Assembly (NCBI GenBank): GCA_963733935.1
Contig: CAVTEQ010000014.1
Span: 372,001-436,000, forward strand
Length of the DNA stretch: 64,000 nt
Direction: 5' to 3'
Origin: JAHFUA01 sp963733935
Lineage (GTDB): Bacteria; Acidobacteriota; Terriglobia; Terriglobales; Acidobacteriaceae
How positions within the stretch are numbered: position 1 is the first letter of the stretch; the number at the start of each line of letters is the position of its first letter. This document shows, piece after piece, positions 60,862 through 64,000 of this stretch. The position numbers were made by a program, and so were the translations under genes. Under the pieces are notes generated by a model. It searched no databases, was not told the DNA's origin, and worked only from the letters and a program-made list of their open reading frames with translations.

Positions 60862-62036
60862 GCCATCCCCGGCAGGCCGAACCTGGTCTGCTGGGCTCCC
60901 GTCACCTTCAAACGACCAGGCCCGAAGACCGCCTGATCGTCGCCTTGGACGTCGCATCGGCGGCCGAAGCGCGCAAGACTGTCCAAGCGCTCGCTGCGGT
61001 CACCAATTTCAAGGTTGGGGCACAACTCTTTACAAATGAAGGACCTGGCTTAGTCCGGGAGCTAGTAGCCGCCGGCAAGCGGGTATTCCTGGATCTGAAA
61101 TTTCATGACATCCCCAATACCGCAGCCGGGGCAGTGCGCGCGGCGGCAGGGTTGGGGGTGTCGATGCTTACCGTCCATGCCGCAGGCGGCTCGGCCATGC
61201 TGCGCGCCGCTGTCGAAGCCGCTCGGCAAGCTCCGCAGCCGCCGCTTGTCTTGGCGGTCACCGTCCTGACCAGTCTTTCCGACGCCGACTTGCAGGAAAT
61301 CGGCGTGGCAGGACGGAGCCGGGACCATGCCCTGGTTCTCGCTACGTTGGCGCAGAACTGCGGTTGCGGCGGAGTGGTCGCTTCGCCCCATGAGGCGCGG
61401 CTTATCCGGCAGGACCTGGGCGCTGGATTCGTGATTGTTACTCCTGGAATCCGTCCGGCAGGCGCTGCCAAAGCGGACCAGTCTCGCGTGAACACACCTG
61501 CGGAAGCCATTGCAGCGGGAGCGGATTACCTTGTCGTGGGAAGGCCGATCACGGGAGCCGCGGACCCGCTCCGGGCAACGGAAGAGATTGTAAGGGAGAT
61601 TGAAGAGCGCGGCAGAAGTGGAAAGTGGAAAGTGGTAAGCCAGAACCTGACGCTTACCGCTTTTCACTTACCACTTCCCACGCTCTCAGAGCTTCTCGTA
61701 GAAGTCACACACCGAGCAGGAAATGTAGATCCCCCCAGGCACGCCGCGCTCGCGGTCCTTCACCCGTTTCACGATGCGCGCGGGCTTTCCGCACTTGGGA
61801 CAGTCGTGGCTCTTGGATGTATCCATCATCCTCTTGCGATCGGCCGTCTTCGCTACCTTGACCATGCTTGTCTCCTGACTGCCCTCATCAGTGCCGCGTG
61901 CCCTAACTGGTCCAGTTTACAACACACGGGTCTGTGCGGGGCCGCCGCGCCCGCAACGAAATCCCGCCTGGTGACGCAAGCCTCGTTCAGCCAATTACGA
62001 TTACTACCAGGGTGGAGCACGGCTGTCCTGGCGTGA
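60858..62036 (+). CDS. pyrF: Orotidine 5'-phosphate decarboxylase, abnormally extended C-terminus
   Basis: PyrF makes UMP from OMP. The barrel shows RLIVALDVASAAEARK, FLDLKFHDIPNTAAGA (catalytic Lys-Asp), VVASPHEA, VTPGIRPAG and DYLVVGRPITGA, ending near IVREIEERG at about 61610. A normal PyrF ends about there. Here the frame runs through the heptamer element at 61614-61683 and across the antisense strand of the zinc-ribbon gene to 62036, adding some 140 residues without homology. ATGA overlap links it to rlpA. Confidence 0.92.
   Translation: MSHPRQAEPGLLGSRHLQTTRPEDRLIVALDVASAAEARKTVQALAAVTNFKVGAQLFTNEGPGLVRELVAAGKRVFLDLKFHDIPNTAAGAVRAAAGLGVSMLTVHAAGGSAMLRAAVEAARQAPQPPLVLAVTVLTSLSDADLQEIGVAGRSRDHALVLATLAQNCGCGGVVASPHEARLIRQDLGAGFVIVTPGIRPAGAAKADQSRVNTPAEAIAAGADYLVVGRPITGAADPLRATEEIVREIEERGRSGKWKVVSQNLTLTAFHLPLPTLSELLVEVTHRAGNVDPPRHAALAVLHPFHDARGLSALGTVVALGCIHHPLAIGRLRYLDHACLLTALISAACPNWSSLQHTGLCGAAAPATKSRLVTQASFSQLRLLPGWSTAVLA
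61614..61683. repeat. Inverted heptamer-repeat element at the end of pyrF
   Basis: The left arm (61614-61639) reads AGTGGAA, AGTGGAA, AGTGGTA. The right arm (about 61650-61683) is the inverse (CGCTTAC, CGCTTTT, CACTTAC, CACTTCC). It lies where the pyrF stop codon would be expected, so it may have displaced the stop. Architecture and unit resemble the element at 16161-16250. Confidence 0.65.
61686..61865 (-). CDS. Small zinc-ribbon protein
   Basis: The 59-residue product starts MVKVAKTADRKRMMDTSKSH and has Cys pairs CPKC and CSVC, separated by a basic segment and GGIYISC, ending CDFYEKL. AGGAG precedes the ATG at 61865. It is just below common length cut-offs, so it is easily missed. It runs opposite to the pyrF extension and uses the same DNA, which argues that the extension is not functional. 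Confidence 0.7.
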   Translation of the reverse strand: MVKVAKTADRKRMMDTSKSHDCPKCGKPARIVKRVKDRERGVPGGIYISCSVCDFYEKL

Positions 62037-62358
62037 AGTTGACATGCACAAAGGAGTGCATCGGAAATTGCGTGCTGACATTGCCGCAGAAACTGGTGGT
62101 GGTGAACCCCAGCGTCTGCTGCAAAGTTACGATTGTCACTGTAATTCCGGTGCCATTTGCTCCCGTCGTCAGGACCTGGACACTGGAGACGGTTCCGTCG
62201 ACAGTTTCGAAGCCTGCATCCAGAGCGCCTTGCACCCGCCACGCACCGCAACCACTAAGCACCGCACAAACAACCAGCCAAAAAACGAAGCCAGCCAGCA
62301 AGCGTGTGAATTCCTGGCGCTCGCCGGTGTTGCGCGTTCTGGGTAGGTAGCGCCACAT
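61987..62358 (-). CDS. Hypothetical lipoprotein
   Basis: The 123-residue protein has an N-terminal basic stretch, a hydrophobic segment and the lipobox LSGC (VFWLVVCAVLSGCGAWRV), so it would be anchored in the outer or inner membrane. The mature part is Thr/Val-rich beta sequence (TGITVTIVTLQQTLGF). No family is recognised. It is divergent from the adenosine-specific kinase gene. A later start inside the frame would still keep the lipobox. Confidence 0.6.
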   Translation of the reverse strand: MWRYLPRTRNTGERQEFTRLLAGFVFWLVVCAVLSGCGAWRVQGALDAGFETVDGTVSSVQVLTTGANGTGITVTIVTLQQTLGFTTTSFCGNVSTQFPMHSFVHVNFTPGQPCSTLVVIVIG

Positions 62359-62467
62359 GGCAGCCTGTGCCCCGGAATTCTACGCCTTGGGCCTAGGTCC
62401 TGGTTAAGAAAGCAAAGGCAAGCCTGCGCTATGATGTCCGCGCCGCGCAGGTTTCAGGAGGGGTGCG

Positions 62468-62953
62468 ATGCTGCAATTCGATTCCGTCCGCCTGGAGTTC
62501 CCTGCCGACGCCAACATCATCGTCGGGCAGGCACACTTCATCAAGACGGTTGAAGACATCTATGAAGCCGTGGTCGGAACCGTGCCGCAGGTGAAGTTCG
62601 GCATCGCCTTCAACGAGAGCTCCGGCCCTTGCCTTACGCGCTCAGACGGCACCGACGAGGAGTTGCGAGCTGCCGCCATCCGCAATGCTCAGGCGCTGGC
62701 CGCCGGACACGTGTTCGTCTTGATCGTTCGCAATGCGTATCCCATCAACTTGCTCAACACAATCCGCAATGTTCAAGAAGTGTGCTCCATCTTCTGCGCC
62801 ACGGCCAATCCGGTCGAAGTGATCGTCGCCGCGAGCGAACAGGGCCGCGGCATCATGGGCGTGATCGACGGCAGTTCTCCCAAAGGCGTCGAGGGACCCG
62901 GCGACATTGCTGCTCGCAAGGAGTTCCTCAGGAAGATCGGTTACAAGAGGTAG
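62468..62953 (+). CDS. Adenosine-specific kinase (DUF355 family)
   Basis: The 161-residue protein reads NIIVGQAHFIKTVEDIYEAV, VKFGIAFNESSGPCLTRSDG and NPVEVIVAASEQGRGIMGVI, characteristic of the adenosine-specific kinase family (PF04008, Pyrobaculum type). The family is small, soluble and widespread in archaea and some bacteria. It was named from a structural/biochemical study; its physiological role is unclear. GCAGGTTTCAGGAGG lies upstream of the ATG at 62468. Confidence 0.9.
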   Translation: MLQFDSVRLEFPADANIIVGQAHFIKTVEDIYEAVVGTVPQVKFGIAFNESSGPCLTRSDGTDEELRAAAIRNAQALAAGHVFVLIVRNAYPINLLNTIRNVQEVCSIFCATANPVEVIVAASEQGRGIMGVIDGSSPKGVEGPGDIAARKEFLRKIGYKR

Positions 62954-62963
62954 CCGGCCCGCC

Positions 62964-64000
62964 CTAATCGTGCGCCATCGCCGGTTGTACAGCCCGCTCT
63001 TCTCCACCGATCCTGCGCCAGGCGCGCCAGGCGTCGTAAGCGATCACCGCCGCGGCAACGAACAACAACAGCGAGACCAGGATCATCGCGACCGCTCCGA
63101 TGCTGTTGATCGGCTGCGAGGCAATCTTCGGGTTCGACAGAATACTGGCGTACAGGTTGTAGGCGGTTACCAGGGTTGCGGCCATGGTAGTCACGTACAT
63201 GAAGATCATGGGATAGAGCGCATAGGCGGGATTTCGTCCCGTGGAGCGCAGCCACAAGGTCACGATCAGCAGACCGAGCGCGGCCATGAGCTGGTTGGAA
63301 GCGCCGAACATTTGCCACAGATAGATCCAAGTGCCGCTCAGCACCAGCACCAGGGTCAGCAGCATGGAAACGATGGCGGCGACATGCGCGTTCTTGAATC
63401 CTACCCAGACCTCCCCCACCCATTCACTCAGGGTCACGCGCATCATGCGGAAGACGAGTTGCGTGACCGTGAGCACGATGACCACGAAGGACCCGAAACC
63501 GAGAGCCGTGCCGTAGGCCAAGGGCATCGCGCCGAAGGTGACAATCCCAAGCAACTTGCCCACGCCGGAGGCGAACGCTCCCGCGCCTGCTCCACCAACG
63601 ATGGAGACTGCCACCAGCGAGAGCAGTCCCAAGGTGTTTTCGCTGAACATGGCGCCGCCGCCCACGGGCAGCGCGTCGGTTTCATACTCCAACTGGCGGG
63701 CAGTGCCGATGGAGCCAAATAGCGCGTGCCAGCCGGAGATCGCTCCGCAAGCGATGGTCACGAAGAGCATCGGCCAGAGCGGCTGGATCGCAGGCATCGC
63801 TTGCAGAATATTTCCGGCCGCGTCTTTGGCTTGCGTCACCGGCATCCAACTGGCAAAAATTTTGCTCTGGAAGGTGACGGCCTTCATCATTTCCGGACTG
63901 CCAAGCAGGCCGCGCACCGCACCTACAATCGCCCCCAGCGCGGAGAAGATGATGGTCAGGAACGTCACCCAGAACCCGATGTAGTTCACCGGCTGGGCGA
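62964..64000 (-). CDS. cstA: Carbon starvation protein CstA (5' end off window)
   Basis: The C-terminal 345 residues of CstA, a pyruvate/peptide transporter family with many helices, are visible. Recognisable segments are SGWHALFGSIGTARQLEYET, DALPVGGGAMFSENTLGLL and MFGASNQLMAALGLLIVTLW. The frame stays open to the right edge (AQPVNYIGFW), so the start is outside the window. It is convergent with the adenosine-specific kinase gene. Confidence 0.92.
   Translation of the reverse strand, partial: AQPVNYIGFWVTFLTIIFSALGAIVGAVRGLLGSPEMMKAVTFQSKIFASWMPVTQAKDAAGNILQAMPAIQPLWPMLFVTIACGAISGWHALFGSIGTARQLEYETDALPVGGGAMFSENTLGLLSLVAVSIVGGAGAGAFASGVGKLLGIVTFGAMPLAYGTALGFGSFVVIVLTVTQLVFRMMRVTLSEWVGEVWVGFKNAHVAAIVSMLLTLVLVLSGTWIYLWQMFGASNQLMAALGLLIVTLWLRSTGRNPAYALYPMIFMYVTTMAATLVTAYNLYASILSNPKIASQPINSIGAVAMILVSLLLFVAAAVIAYDAWRAWRRIGGEERAVQPAMAHD

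Overview
The window is one high-GC bacterial contig. The gene set points to the Acidobacteriota (Terriglobia/Koribacter-like): a Ser/Thr kinase fused to TPRs, a GWxTD-domain protein, two DUF507 genes, an Oar-type TonB-dependent receptor with a carboxypeptidase-regulatory N-terminus, and GAF/AMIN/amidase fusions. The assignment rests on gene content only. Several genes carry single-base frame breaks that a one-base change would repair (alpha/beta hydrolase near 17.81 kb, third U32 gene near 30.5 kb, murQ near 55.2 kb). Some indels may therefore be assembly errors, but they are far denser at 47.6-53.0 kb.

Layout. 0-9 kb: partial recJ, a hypothetical gene, nicotinate phosphoribosyltransferase, a beta-hydroxyacid dehydrogenase, a palindrome cluster, a KAS II/ACP pair, a kinase-TPR protein and decayed tRNA 3' ends. 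9-19.6 kb: response regulator, tandem universal stress protein, a NrtA/SsuA-like ABC operon followed by a DUF4258/DUF2283/XRE cassette, enoyl-CoA hydratase, two paralogous unknown genes, two hydrolases and an Rhs core remnant. 19.7-28 kb: a PAS gene without a normal start, then a tight operon (two class III CoA-transferase subunits, two Cys-rich small proteins, an acyl-CoA ligase) divergent from an OFA-type antiporter. 27.9-35 kb: three U32 genes, a Crp/Fnr regulator with an amidohydrolase, an ABM-domain protein, an R2lox oxidase, a zinc ribbon and a cNMP-domain protein lacking an HTH. 35-42 kb: a FabG gene, an unusual [unknown domain]-KAS III-FabG fusion, and a sparse microcompartment locus (acylating aldehyde dehydrogenase plus one BMC-H shell protein). 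42-47.5 kb: DUF507 genes, GAF-AMIN-amidase, GWxTD protein, small beta-barrel. 47.6-53 kb: two multiply frameshifted genes. 53-64 kb: housekeeping genes (serine hydrolase, murQ, murA, vapBC-like pair, thiD, rlpA, pyrF, adenosine-specific kinase, partial cstA).

How the parts may work together. The 20-41 kb block looks like an accessory metabolic island. TGTGA-N6-TCACA-type operators lie in front of the CoA-transferase/antiporter pair, the U32 operon, the Crp/Fnr gene and the KAS III fusion locus, so the local Crp/Fnr protein is a natural candidate regulator of the block. The enzymes suggest import of an organic acid, CoA activation or transfer, ketoacyl condensation/reduction, and a di-metal oxidase. 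The actual substrate cannot be read from the sequence.

The least expected non-coding signal is a set of intergenic elements at six loci. Each is built from degenerate 7- or 8-base tandem units, usually in two inverted arms. The unit sequence differs at nearly every locus while the architecture is the same.
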